Positions 22,277 to 33,830 of a DNA stretch of 64,000 nt are shown here, in pieces; within the stretch, counting starts at the first letter, position 1; each line of letters opens with the position of its first letter. The translations under genes were made by a program, and so were the position numbers. The DNA comes from Sceloporus undulatus. Its lineage: Eukaryota > Chordata > Lepidosauria > Squamata > Phrynosomatidae. The notes below the pieces were generated by a model, which did no database searches, had not been told where the DNA came from, and saw only the letters and a program-made list of their open reading frames with translations. The stretch is taken from positions 4,930,795-4,994,794 of the forward strand of contig NC_056530.1 of assembly GCF_019175285.1 (NCBI RefSeq), read 5' to 3'.

Positions 22277-24832
22277 ACAACATAATTACGAACAACATAT
22301 TTTATTAGGTGATTGGAACAGGGTCTTGGACCCATCTTTAGACAGAATTTTGCAGAAAAAAATAGATGTAAAACAATGGAAACTCCCACAATCACTATTT
22401 AATATGTTAGAAAGCTTGACTCTAATAGACTCCTTACACTTTCTACTCAAACCCCACAATTCGGCTTCTAGAATTTATATTTTATATCAAAATAACTTTG
22501 GAAAAATATTAAAAGAGTAGCTATCATAGTTAATAAAATCTCAGATCACAACCAAATTGTACTTGAGACATGTAGTTCTACACAAGAATATACATGGAAA
22601 TTAGACAAATTTTTGTCAAAAGAAGAAACGTTTCAAAAACAGATTAAAAAACAATTACAGTACTACTTCAAAGAAAATATTGAAGGTGAGGTGAAATATA
22701 AAACAATATGGGATGCAAACGGTAATCAGATGAATTTTAATCAAAAAGAGTAGCAAAAAGAAGAAGAAAAAGATTAAACAAATCAGGAAATTTCAGAGAA
22801 AATTCAGGAAAAAGAAAAAGTTAACATTCAAAATCCACAAAACGTAAAAATCAGAAAAGAAATTAGATTACCTTACAACGGAAGAGATTAGCAAAAAATA
22901 AAATTCACATAGCAAAAATACTTTGAACACGGGAACAAATCTGGGAAATTTTTGGCTTATAAAGTAAAAAAATCTTAAAAGGGGAATTTAATAATAGAAC
23001 TACAAGAAAATCAAGAAAGACACGTAAATCCTGATAAAATTAAAGAGATTATGTACAAATATTTCCAGGATTTGTACTCTGAGAAAAATAATGGGGAAAT
23101 GCATTTAGAGAAAATAGAGAAATATTTGGAAAAAATAACAAAAAATACTTTAAGACAAGAAACCAAAGATTTATTAAATAGTCCATTTACGAAGCAAGAG
23201 ATAAGGGATGCAATTCATAAAGGGAAAAACGGGAAAGCTCAAAGCCCAGATGGATACACAATGATGTACTAGAAATTATGCCAAGAATAATTAATTAGCC
23301 CCCTTCAAAAAGTGTTTAATGGATTTATTAGAGAAGGTATCCCTGGAAAGAAGCAAATATAATCTTGATTCCCAAAGAAGGGAAAGACTCTAGTCTTCCT
23401 CAAAATTATAGACCTATATCATTGCTAAACACGACTATAAAATATTCACAAGCATATTAGCAGAAAGACTTGAAAATTTCTTACAAAATTGGATAAAAGA
23501 GGATCAAAACAGTTTTCTACCAAAGAGGCAAATTAAATATAATATAAGAACAATAATAAACATAATCGAATATTACGAAAAAAAAAACCCTGTTAAAGAA
23601 TTGGCATTAATGTTTCTCGACGCAGATAAGGTGGTCGATAACTTAAATTGGCAATATATGTTAAAATTAATACAAAGATTAGATCTTGGAGAGAATTTGG
23701 TAAGCTGGATTAAACAAATATACTCAGAACAAACAGCAAAAATTATTGTGAATGGGTCCAAAAGAGACAAGTGCAAAATTGAGAAAGGCACCAGACAGGG
23801 GTGCCCTCTCTCACCTCTACTATTTATAATTTGTATATAAATATTATGCAATGAAATAAGAGATAACAAAGATATTAAGGGAACCAGAGTTAAAGGCCAG
23901 GTGTAGAGAATTAAGGCATAGGCGGACGATTTAGTAATAATAGTGGAAGACCCCCTAGTAAATTGTGAAAAAATATTACAATTAATTAACGATTTTGGAG
24001 AATGTGTGGGTTTTAAAGTTAACAAAACTAAATCAACCATGATCATATGTAATCTAGAAAAAAAGAAACAAGAATGCTTACAAATGAAAACTGGAATTCA
24101 GGTACAGAAGAGAGTTAAATATTTAGGGGTTGTCATAACAAACAAAAATAGTGAACTATTTGAAAACAATTATAAAAAAAGTTGGCAAGAAATAAAGAAA
24201 ATCCTGGAAACCTGGTCAAAATTACAGATATCATGGATGGGAAGAATTTCCATACTTAAAATGTGTGTGCTCTCTAAAATATTTTTTTTATTTCAGAATT
24301 TACCAATAATAACAAAGGATTTAATATTGGACAATGGAAAAAGGATATTCTCAAATTCATTTGGGCAAATAAAAAATCAAGAATAAAATGGTCCTCATTA
24401 ACAGACAGCAAAGAAAGAGGAGGGTTATCAGTGCCTGATTTTAAACTATATTACCTGCTGTCTAGATTGGATTGGATAATGGATATATTAGGAGAACTAA
24501 AAGCTTCTGAATTTAGAGGGATTTAATTTGGCATATGGATGGCACACATATTTATGGTATGGGAAGGTGGCCCAAAATAAAAATTTTAATGATCACATAA
24601 TAGGAAAGCACTTTGGAGAGTTTGGAAAATTTACAAAGGGAAAATATAGAGAACCTTGCCAGACTGGGTATCCTTACATGAAACGCTGTTATAAAGAATT
24701 TGTATAGAGGGTAGAGAATGGATAAAATACAAGGAAATCTTAAAAACAGAAAATGGAATAAGAACAATTAAAACAAAAGAAGAATTAGAAGGGAAGGGAT
24801 TTAAATTACAATGGTTCTTATACAGTGCACCT

Positions 24833-25083
24833 GCATTATAGCTGGGCGCGCTTTACGTGGACTTGAACATATGTGCTCAAGTTGTGGGGAGCACATGCAG
24901 TGCAAGGGGTGGCGCGTCCCATTCAAATGAATGGAGCGCACGCCCATGGCACCCTGCGCACTCCTGTGCTGCCGCGCTGCTGCACACGAGCCTCATTCAA
25001 ATGAATGGGGCTCCCGTATAGGCGGAATTTGCCTTACGTGGGGGGATCCGGAATGGATCCCCGAGTAAGGCAAGGGCCCACTG
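24833..25083 (+). mobile_element. pogo/Tigger-like MITE inside L1 B
   Basis: The 251-bp element is bounded by TA (24831-24832 and 25084-25085). It begins CAGTGCACCTGCATTATAGC and ends GTAAGGCAAGGGCCCACTG, with only the outermost bases clearly inverted. The interior is GC-rich and repeats CATTCAAATGAATGG twice, at about 24.93 and 24.99 kb. Its composition contrasts with the AT-rich L1 around it. Confidence 0.85.
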
Positions 25084-26177
25084 TATTTTCAACTGGTTCA
25101 ACGATATTAGGTTGGACAATAAACAACCAGGTTTTAGTATAAAAGAGAAGGAATTAGACGTAATCATTACTAACGGGGGGAAAAAAGGTTTGATCTCAAA
25201 ATTATATAAACTTTGTCTTAAATTAGAACTGGAAAAGGAAAGAATCAAACCATGCATGATCAGTTGGGCAAAAAACATTGGGCACACAATCATTCTGGAA
25301 AAATGGGAAAGGGCCTGGGGAAGAGACCTAAAATTCTCATTATGTATGGATATAAAGGAAAATCTGATAAAAATGATCCACAGGTGGCATTTGACCCCTT
25401 CCAGATTAAGCAAAATATAAAAGAGTAAGACAGAATTATGTTGGAAATGTAACGGGAAAGTTGGATCCTTTTACCACATGTGGTGGACATGCCCTAAAGT
25501 TAAAGCTTATTGGAACAAGGTTCATAAGACTATACAAACCGTATTGCAAATAGAATTTAATTTGGAACCTGAAGTGTTTTTGTTAAATATGGCAGACGGT
25601 AAGGTAGTAAGGCAGAATCTAAAATTGATCCTGTATCTAATAACAGCCGCTAGGATTTCCTTAGCTAAATCCTGGAGAAATGTGGAAGTCCCGACAGTGG
25701 ACACATGGCTATACAAATCTCTGGAGATAGTGGAAATGGATAAAATCACAATGACATTAAGAGACAAAGCAGAAAAAGCAAATCAGATCTGGGACCCTCT
25801 AATGAAATATTGTAAAGACAGATGGTCAATTTAAATAGATTTCGCAGTAAATTTTTTCTTTAATCTCTATTTTTTTTTACTTAATATCTATGCAACAAAT
25901 TGGTATAGAATGGAGAAGGTAGAAAGAGTCTTGATAAAAGCGCAATCTTTTGTATTTTTAAGGGCATATACATATATTTACACACAAAGATATTGTGTTA
26001 CGAAGGAATTGTAGTCACAATAACTTATATGCTAATAGAGGAATATATTCGCATAGCTGTTAAGATCGTATTTACGTAAATACTGGGGGGTGGGGAATAG
26101 AGAGAAGAAAGAAGAGACAAGCAAATGTTTTTTTTTCTGTATATATTGTCAACTTTAATAAAGATTATTAAAATTTT

Positions 26178-29100
26178 TTTTGTTTATTTTCTCTTTTCCA
26201 TAAACAAGGTAAGCGTGCCACCCATAACGCAGGCCTTCACCTTCTAGCGCTAATAAACTATTGTCTTTAAGGGTAATCCATTCCCTCAGCCAGGTTAAAC
26301 AACATGCCTCATAATATAATTCTAAGTTTGGAACCCCCAAACCACCCCTCTGTTTTGAGTTCTGTAAGATTTTTAGGCAAACATGGTTTTTTTCCCCTTC
26401 CCATAGAAAGGACGTTATTTCTTTGTTCCAGCTTTTAAATGTCTTCCTTGAAATTGGAATTGGGATAATTTGAAATCGAAAAATTAATTTTGAAAGAATT
26501 AGCATTTTAACTGCTGAGATTCTGCCTAAAAATGATAGTTTTGCTCTACTCCATCTGCCCAGATCTTTCCTAATTTCATTCCATAAAATCTTATAGTTTT
26601 TTCAAAAAGGTTTATATTTCTTTTGGTCAGATTTATTCCTAAATATTTCACCAGTTTCTGGATATTTATTTCTGTTAACATTTTCAATTCTGTCTCTTCC
26701 ATTTTTGATAAATTTTTAGTTAAGAAAAGTGATTTATCTTTGTTTAATTTACAACCTGTTACATAGCCGAATTCATCTATCTTTTTTACCAAGAGTTCTG
26801 CACTTGAATTTGGTTCGTCCAGTATTATTGCTAAATCATCTGCATAAGCTCTGATCTTAAAATTATGTTTTTAAATTTTTAATCCTCTAATTTCATTCTT
26901 TGATATTTTTTATTAACATTTCAGTCACCAAGAAAACAGTAAAGGGGACAAGGGGCAGCCTTGTCTGGTGCCTCTTTCGATGTGAAAACGTTGAAATCTT
27001 TGACCATTTACACAGACCTGTGCCAATTGGTTTTTGTAAATTTCCTTTATCCATGTTCCAAATTTGTTTCCTAATTTCATTCTATCTATAATTTCATATA
27101 TAATTTCCCAACTCACGGTATTGAAAGCCCTTTCAAAATCTGCAAATAATATTCCTAATTTCCTGTCACCATGTTGTTGATAAAATTCTAAAGTATTAGA
27201 ATTATTCTTAAATTGTCTCCCATTAATCTAACCGGAAGGAATCCCCTTTGATCAACATCTACCCATGCTTGCATACATTTTTAAAATCTATTAGCCAATA
27301 GAGAGATTGATTTTAAATTTTTAGGGTTCGTTAGATCTTTACCTTCTTTCGGTATAACAATTATATTTGTCTCTTTCCAAGATGGGGGGATTCCTTCTTC
27401 TAATACAGTACAGCATTCATAGTCATTTTCAGGGGGTTAGCCAATTCCTCTAAAAAACTTTTATAGAATTTTGAAGTAAAGCCATCAGGACCTGGCGCTT
27501 TCCTATCCTTACTACTCTTTATTGCCTCAATAATCTCTTCCGTGGTAATATCTTCATTTAATTTCTGAGATTGTGCTTCCGATGGGTTGCTAAATTTAAT
27601 TTCATTCAGATAGAATACAGCACGGGCCATCCAGTCCAACCCCCTGCCATGCAGGAAATCCAAATCAAAGCATTCCCGACAGATGGCCATTTAGCCTCTG
27701 ATTAAAGACCTCCAAGGAAGGAGACTCCACTACACTCCGAGGAAGGAGTGTGTTCCACTGTCGAACAGCCCTTACTGTCAGGAAGTTCTTCCTAATGTTG
27801 AGGTGGAATCTCTTTTCCTGTAGCTTGCATCCATTGTTCCGGGTCCTGTTCTCTGGAGCAGCAGAAAAAAGCTTGCTCCCTCCTCAATATGACACCCCTT
27901 CAAATATTTAAACAGAGCTATCATATCACCTCTTAACATTCTCTTCTCCAGGCTAAACATCCCCAGCTCCCTGAGTCGTTCCTCATAGGGCATGGTTTCC
28001 AGACCTTTCACCAGAGCCCTCCTCTGGACATGCTCCAGTTTCTCATTGTCCTTTTTGAATTGTGGTGCCCAGAACTGGACACAATATTCCAGGTGGGGCC
28101 TGACCAGAGCAGAATACAGTGGCACTATTACTTCTCTTGATCTAGACACTATACTTTTATTGATGCAGCATTGCATTGGCCTTTTTAGCATTGCATTGGC
28201 CTAAAATTGCATTGGCCTTTTTAGCTGCTGCATCACACTGTTCACTCATGTTCAACTTGTGGTCTACTTGGACTCCCAGATCCCTTTCACATGTAGTTTC
28301 ATTCAGCCAGGTGTCCCCCATCTGTGCATTTTATTTTTCTGCCCTAAGTGCAGTACCTTACATTTCTCCGTGTTGAATTTCATTTTGTTAGCTTTGGCCC
28401 AGCTTTCTAGTCTATTCAGGTCATTTTGAATCTTGATCCTGTCCTCTGGGGTATTAGCTATTCCCCCTAATTTGGTGTCATCTGCAAATTTGATAAGTAT
28501 GCTCCCAATTCTGTCATCCAGGTCATTGATAAAGATATTGAATAACACTGGGCCCAGGACAGAGCCCTGTGGGACCCCATTGGTCACTTCTCTCCAGGAT
28601 GCAAAGGAGACTTTGTTGAGCACCCTTTGGGTATTCTTTAATGGTTTCTATTTCTGTTGATTGTGTTCTATACAGATCTTTCTAATATTCTTGGAAGACT
28701 TCATTTCTTCATTCTGAGCAAGTGTCCCATCTTTTGTCCTAATCTCTGTTATTATAGACTTATTTTTTTCTTTATTTTAATCTTATGGCTAACCATTTCC
28801 TAATTTTGTTCGAATGTTCAAATGTAGTTTGTTTTGTCCTCTTTAAATTCTTTCCTATTTCTGATGTGTTCTCAAAATCAGTTTGTTTCTGTATTACTTT
28901 TATTTCCTCAATCAATTTTTTATTAGATGATTTCCGTTGTAATATTTTTTCTTTTCCCTCTAACTTCTTTGTTATTTGATTTAGATTTCCTTGTTTCTTT
29001 CTTTTCAGTTGAATGCCTTGTTGTATTAAATGACCTCTGAAGATGTCTTTACAAGCCTCCCATATTGTTGTACGTAGTTTTTGTTTCGCCAGGTGTGTTT

Positions 29101-30197
29101 TCTTTAAAGTACTGGGTAAGGGAGTACTAGAAATAATGTCTTTCTCTTGCAACAGTTCGTCGTTTAGTTTCCAAGTATAATGTTCCCCCCTACTGTTTAA
29201 ACAAATAATAACAGGATTGTCCTTGGAGGTATTTCTATTTTAGTCACCTGGGTAATCAACAGTTTTGATAAGAGGCACATGTCAATTCTAGAGAGCGAAT
29301 GGTGTCTCCCTGAAAAGAAAGTGTATTGCTGCTTGTTTTTATATAAGTGTCTCCAGCCATCATATAAGTCCAAATTCTGTACCATATTAAAAAAGGATTT
29401 AGGTAATGTCCCTTGACTTTCCTCAATTAGCTAATTTTCTATCCAATTTCAGTTCTAACACACCATTAAAGTCTCCTACAATTATCACATTCATATAATC
29501 ACATTCAGCAATTTTACTATGCAATTTCGTATAGAACTTACTCTTATTTATCTGGGGACCCTATAATCCTTTTACCAGAATTGTTATTTTCTCATATTCG
29601 ATACCTGCTCCTACATAGTAACCTTCAGCATCATAGAAAATTTATTTCGGTTTTAATTTTTCTGAGGCATAGATTACCACTCCTTTTTCCCTGTTTTTGG
29701 CTGCTGGAATGAATTCCTTTCCTAAATTTTGAGACCTTAAATATTTCTTATCTTTATTTTTAATATGTGTTTCCTGCAAACAAATTAAGCCAAAATTTCC
29801 CTTACCCAGAGTGTGATTTTTTTTCCCTGTTTAATTGGGGAGTTCATGCCTTTCACATTCCATGTAATAATCATTTTTCCTTTTTATTTTCTGAAAAAGT
29901 GGATTCAAGAAGGTTCAGTTCAGTTTAATAAATTTTTGACTTTAACTTAATCCCACTAATTTGTTCCAAAAAATAATTTTTCACTCAATTCTTCTGTATG
30001 TCCAGCATCGAATTCTTCTTCTTTGCCTGTTACTCATTCCCCAGTCTGTAGTTCTTCTCCCCCTGGGGGTTCTCCTTTTTCGTCTTCTTCTTCATCTCTC
30101 ACGCTTCCATCTTTCCTGCTATCTTCGATTTCTTTCCCGTATTTCATTACTAATTTTAAGTTAATTGAGTTTTATTTGATACTGGAAGCTTCTGTGT
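26178..30197 (-). mobile_element. L1 LINE A, 5' piece (ORF1 end to mid ORF2)
   Basis: On the minus strand ORF2 starts at 29874 (MIITWNVKGMNSPI). The endonuclease follows (YTFFSGRHHSLSRIDMCLLS), then the linker (26-29 kb, open at 28772-29152). RT words include SKDRKAPGPDGFTSKFYKS, RGTRQGCPLSPLLF and VKYLGINLTKRNINLFEKT, ending near YLVYGKEKINKK at 26.2 kb. A short ORF1 C-terminus precedes ORF2 up to about 30.19 kb. A CR1 (27607-28640) splits it, and L1 B separates it from its 3' piece at 21.0-21.76 kb. Stops and frameshifts show it is inactive. Confidence 0.9.
27607..28640 (-). mobile_element. CR1 LINE inside L1 A
   Basis: The minus frame at 28303-28623 encodes CR1 RT with NGVPQGSVLGPVLFNIFIND and the catalytic FADDTKLGG. 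The frame at 27778-28191 encodes the C-terminus ([20 protein letters not shown]). The 3' block to 27607 has lost the terminal ATTCTATG repeats. L1 coding sequence resumes on both sides. A 25-bp local duplication (GCATTGGCC repeated near 28.17-28.22 kb) breaks the frame. Confidence 0.93.
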
Positions 30198-30199
30198 TT

Positions 30200-30253
30200 T
30201 CCATCCTTGGGGGAACAGGTGAGATAAAAATAGCCATCTAGTGACTGAGTAGG
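30200..30253 (+). repeat. Unclassified interspersed repeat, left piece
   Basis: Together with 30990-31048 this matches, in reverse orientation, the sequence at 56845-56965. Shared words are GATAAAAATAG, then CTAGTGA on this side, and TACTGGATGATCT on the far side of the LTR. The match runs across the LTR insertion point, so it gives an empty-site comparison. Confidence 0.7.
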
Positions 30254-30989
30254 TGTCAGGCTCCTGAATGTAGGCCCCTCTTCCAACAAGAGACTGTGCT
30301 TTGAAAGTAAAAGCTTTATTGAAAAAAGTGATACATACAATAGAAGTGACTTTTTGTCAGGAATGAAGATGTATAGTAACATATGGTTTATATAGTCCCA
30401 CAAACAAACTCAGCCCATAAAGCACAAAAGCAAATTAACTGGATGATTCTTTCCCGCGCAGTGAGGAACCTCCTCCTCAATGATGTAATGTCCTCCAGTC
30501 CGGGATCTTTGGCAAGCTCTCAAAACAATTAAGTTCCCACACGGCATTGTCTCCTCACTGCACCTGTGACCTTGAAGCATAAACATTCCCCACTACTAGA
30601 CTAAGTAATAATGAACCTTAACAGCCTATGAGTATAATCAAGCATAGTTATATATCCCATCATCCCACAACCCAACATATATAGCAGCATCTAAAATATA
30701 ATAGCAGCATATTAAGGTATAATGAACATACTAACATAACATCATATAAGCAATAGGCACTTTATGTGTCCATTCCCCCTCCCAGCACAGAGACAGTCTC
30801 TGGCTGGCCGAGTAACTCCCTTACATTCCAGCCTAATAAGCAAGCACAGAGTCTAGCAGTCAGTCTCCCTCTTTCTAGTATATTCTATTAACCCATTATA
30901 CAATCTAACAATAAACCCACTACTACCTTATTCTAATAATATTTAAACACAACCCCAAATGAATTAATGAATGCAGGGGATTTCTAACA
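30254..30989 (-). mobile_element. Solo LTR of an LTR retroelement
   Basis: The 736-bp block starts TGTCAG and ends CTAACA on the plus strand, giving the TG...CA ends of an LTR. It is flanked by GTAGG (30249-30253) and TTAGG (30990-30994), a 5-bp duplication with one difference. On the minus strand a TATATAAAC box (30386-30394) lies about 70 bp upstream of AATAAA (30315-30320), a normal LTR promoter and polyadenylation layout. No internal region is present, so this is the fossil left after recombination. A 5-bp duplication fits several ERV and Gypsy groups, so the family is not fixed. Confidence 0.78.
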
Positions 30990-31060
30990 TTAGGCTACAA
31001 ATTGTAGACTTTAAACACATGGGCACCTCTTTAAGTTACTGGATGATCTCTGATGGCAAG
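30990..31060 (+). repeat. Unclassified interspersed repeat, right piece
   Basis: This continues the repeat that stops at 30253. The words CTACAAATTGTAGACTTTAA and CTCTTTAAGTTACTGGATG match the reverse complement of 56.86-56.93 kb. Confidence 0.7.
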
Positions 31061-31284
31061 GGTGGCCGAGATATTACCACTGTCCTAGTGGCTTCACCGC
31101 CACTCCTGTTCTCTCCTGGGGAGATGACTGAGGTGGTGAGGGTAGCAGAGGGTGGCAAGCGAGTAAAGCAGAGGGAGGGAGGGGTAGGCTATCACTGCTG
31201 CCACCCCCCCACCAGCCCCTTGCACCAGGTATCACCAGGGCTGGTGATGCCACTGCCTTTCCCTAGTAGGTTGATGGATCTATA

Positions 31285-31499
31285 TCGTTGGCCCTCCATA
31301 TCCACGGTTTCAAGCATTCATTGCTTGAAAATATTCCCCCCAAATATAAATTCCAATAAACAACTCTTGATTTTGTCATATTATATAAGGGACACCAATT
31401 GACTATGCCATTGCATTTAATGGGACTTGAGCATCCATGGGTTTTGGTATCCATGGGGGATCCTGGAACCAAACCCCAGCAGATACCAAGGGCCCTCTG
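31285..31499 (+). mobile_element. pogo/Tigger-like MITE
   Basis: The 215-bp element runs from GTTGGCCCTCCATATCC to GATACCAAGGGCCCTCTG, with TA on each side (31283-31284 and 31500-31501). The interior has AATGGGACTTGAGCATCCAT and GTTTTGGTATCCATGGGGG. Related copies are at 42894-43111 and fragments at 19.1 and 44.8 kb. The layout resembles Tigger-type MITEs known from other vertebrates. Confidence 0.85.
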
Positions 31500-31501
31500 T
31501 A

Positions 31502-32521
31502 TTTTTTTTTTTTAAATTAATAACTGCCATGGTTTCAAGACTGAAAGAACAGCATCTCAGCTGAATACACCTCCATGAGCAACTGTCAGAATGATTTTTT
31601 TGCATCCCAAGTAGAGAATAGAATAAGCTTTAATTGCCTCATGTATGTCAGAAAGAGGTTCTTGCTCACAATGTGTTATGTCATAGATCAGGAAAAGGCG
31701 CTTAGACATATAAATAGGTACTGACAGGAGTTTCAGGGACTAGAACTGAGAGAAACAAAGGATATGAAGCAAAGAAGCTTTGTAGGGTCAGTTCTTTCTT
31801 TCTTTCTTTCTTGCACCAGATTGTATCAGCAGAATGAATGCACTGATGTGTCACTGGGACAATGTCAGAGCTTCTAGCCTAGAAACAGGAATGAACCTGT
31901 CCCTGATAGAGCTTTAAAATATATACCATCATAGGAGATAAGATGATGCCTTATATTACATGTGTCAGAACATGTGCAGGTAGAACTCCCACATCTCAGG
32001 GCCAGGGTCTTCTTATCTAGTCATTGCTATGATAGGGAGGAATTTCAGAGTGAAAAAACTGTAATGAAAAGTGTAAGCACATATTTACATTTGTTAGACT
32101 GGTGGGGATTTTAAACATTGAATAGCATATGCTGTGCATCTATCATGTACATGTATCATGCTTAATGGCACCACCAGAGTCTGATCATTGTAACATCACC
32201 AGCCCCCAGATGACTACACAAGGGTCAACATTAGATTTCAGATTTTGGCACAGTTATCTCAGGACGTATGATGGTCCTGGACTAGCAACCCTCTATGCAG
32301 TCCTTCATTTATTTATTGAAGAGATTTGTAAACATATTTTCACACAGCATTGTTTTCCCAAAATGGCTTATAAATTCAAATAAAAATCAGTACAGAACCA
32401 CAAGCTGCCAAGATTCAGACATCTGCTAAGCTAGTCCTTTGCATTCCTAGATTCTGCTGGTATTAAAGAGTCCAAATTTTATGTGAAAGGGGAAACCTTT
32501 ACCTTATAACCTTTACTTTTA
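31502..32521. other. No supported feature
   Basis: About 1 kb. There is a short TTCT run at 31796-31812. No coding or repeat family was recognised in the rest. Confidence 0.35.

Positions 32522-32523
<2 letters not shown>

Positions 32524-32555
<32 letters not shown>
32524..32555. repeat. (GT)n microsatellite
   Basis: About fifteen GT units just before the MITE at 32570. Confidence 0.97.
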
Positions 32556-32556
<1 letters not shown>

Positions 32557-32569
32557 CACTTATAAATTA

Positions 32570-32797
32570 CAGTCATCCCTCCATTTCCACAGACTCGAGT
32601 TCTGCATACCTCGCATATACACGGGTGGGATACTGAGGGGAAAACAATGGGGCATTTGGCCATGATGCAAAGCCATAGCTGACTGCCCGTGGGAGTGTGC
32701 CCCATTCAAGCCAATGGGGCTTGAATATACACGCATTTCTGTTTTCATGGAGAGGGGGATCCAAAACAGATCCCCTACGAAAACAGAGGGGTGACTG
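32570..32797 (+). mobile_element. pogo/Tigger-like MITE
   Basis: The 228-bp element is bounded by TA (32568-32569 and 32798-32799). The left end CAGTCATCCCTCCATTT and the right end AAACAGAGGGGTGACTG are imperfect inverted repeats. The interior has CCCCATTCAAGCCAATGGGG, a short palindrome like the one in the 24.83-kb MITE. Confidence 0.9.
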
Positions 32798-32815
32798 TAA
32801 TTAAACACCTTACAG

Positions 32816-33065
32816 TATAAAAAATCAGAAGGTTGGCAGTTCAAGGCCTGCGTGCTGCATGATGGGGTGAGCTCCTGTCACTAGTCCCAGCTTCTGCCAA
32901 CCTAGCAGTCTGAAAGCATGCAAATGCAAGTAGATAAATAGTACCACTTCAGTGGGAAGGTAACAGCATTCGGTGCAGTCATGCTGGCCACAGGACCACC
33001 AAGACGTCTTCAGACAATGCTGGCTCTTCGGCTTAATAACAGAGATGAGCACTACCCCCTATGGC
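32816..33065 (+). mobile_element. tRNA-derived SINE, cut by assembly gap
   Basis: GGTTGGCAGTTCAAGGCC is the B-box region. AGCTCCTGTCACTAGTCCC, GCAAGTAGATAAATAGTACC and TCATGCTGGCCACAGGACC follow. The same order appears reversed at 40088-40412. The 5' part with the A-box is missing or lies before 32816. The 3' end is lost in the run of N. Confidence 0.85.
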
Positions 33066-33075
33066 NNNNNNNNNN
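33066..33075. other. Assembly gap (10 N)
   Basis: Ten unknown bases separate a SINE from a (TAA)n run. The true length is unknown. Any open frame crossing it is an artefact. Confidence 0.99.
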
Positions 33076-33129
<54 letters not shown>

Positions 33130-33400
33130 CATTTATTTATATCCTGCCCCTCTACAAGATGCAATCAGGGCGGCTTACAAAGATTAAAAAATATTCATGT
33201 CAAGAGACTACCTTTACTTTATCCTTACGTACACTAAGATATATACATAAAAATATCCCTTCCTGCACACCTCAACCTAACCCATCCACAGAACAAAACA
33301 AATACCGAAACACACACATACAAAACAACATAAAAGAACAACACTTAATTGACTTCCCACCCTCGAAATCCAAGAATATAAAGCTACTCAGAACAAATCT
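33076..33400 (-). mobile_element. LINE 3' tail with (TAA)n
   Basis: About seventeen TAA units are followed by TTTATTTATATCCTGCCCCT and GCAATCAGGGCGGCTTACAA. This is the minus-strand tail layout of the pieces at 22.1 and 37.5 kb. The rest to 33.4 kb is A/C-rich 3' untranslated sequence. Confidence 0.65.
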
Positions 33401-33455
33401 TGCCAAGAAAATCCCATGATTGCAATACATCAGAAATTATTTGAAGGCACACAAC
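33400..33455 (+). mobile_element. SINE 3' end scrap
   Basis: GCCAAGAAAATCCCATGATTG then GAAGGCACACAACAAAAACA matches the tail shared by 5S- and tRNA-derived SINEs of lizards. A similar scrap, AATTGAAGGCACACAACAA, lies near 51.16 kb. Confidence 0.5.
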
Positions 33456-33479
33456 AAAAACAAATGGGAAGATACAACA

Positions 33480-33830
33480 ACTTGACACCATTCATGTATG
33501 ACCTGAAATATATAAATATATAAATGTAGCTCTAAACATCAAATCCTGAAAACATAATCTTCCAATTTTTATACAAGGCAAAAATAAAAATAATAATAAT
33601 TCCCAGTCTTTAAAAAAAAAGGTCTAAAGATTTCTCTTTGATCAATGGCTTAGCCATCTCAGCCATTTCAAAGATCTTAATAGGCCATGGTATATCTTCT
33701 CTTTTCCAGCCCTGAGTACATAACCATTTTGTTGCAATACAGTGTATCACCTTAAAATTAATTCCCTTGAAATTGTCTTGAACTATATCTAATTAAAAAA
33801 GCTCTGATTTCAAAGTGCAAATCTTTTTAC
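33480..33830 (-). mobile_element. L1 ORF2 C-terminal fragment
   Basis: The minus strand reads WKREDIPWPIKIFEMAEMAK then EKSLDLFFKDWELLL. This resembles the very end of L1 ORF2 in this window, where a WxxEDIPT segment precedes an EMAKLT segment. It is short and ends in A/T-rich sequence. Confidence 0.6.

Larger units (their letters stand above)
21765..26177 (+). mobile_element. L1 LINE B, 4.4 kb, inserted in L1 A
   Basis: It starts in the endonuclease domain (KGKIDICCIQETKIRKEEEK). RT words follow (ALMFLDADKVVDNLNWQYML, EKGTRQGCPLSPLLF), then the post-RT region (VKYLGVVITNKNSELFENNY). The ORF2 C-terminus has a zinc knuckle (CWKCNGKVGSFYHMWWTC, 25.44-25.49 kb), and the stop after KYCKDRWSI lies near 25.83 kb. 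The 3' untranslated part ends near 26177. It is 5'-truncated, lacks ORF1 and has several stops and frameshifts. A LINE tail (22096-22276) and a MITE (24833-25083) inserted later. It is flanked by a 15-bp near-perfect duplication. Confidence 0.93.

Noticed and set aside
21020-26177. Twin-primed single L1 (5' part inverted)
   Set aside because: The inverted left piece is ORF2 C-terminus, not the region upstream of the plus piece. The minus piece continues at 26178, and a target duplication brackets the plus L1.
32973-33419. Open frame of 148 codons with a poly-isoleucine run
   Set aside because: It crosses the N gap and reads through a TAA microsatellite and a LINE tail.
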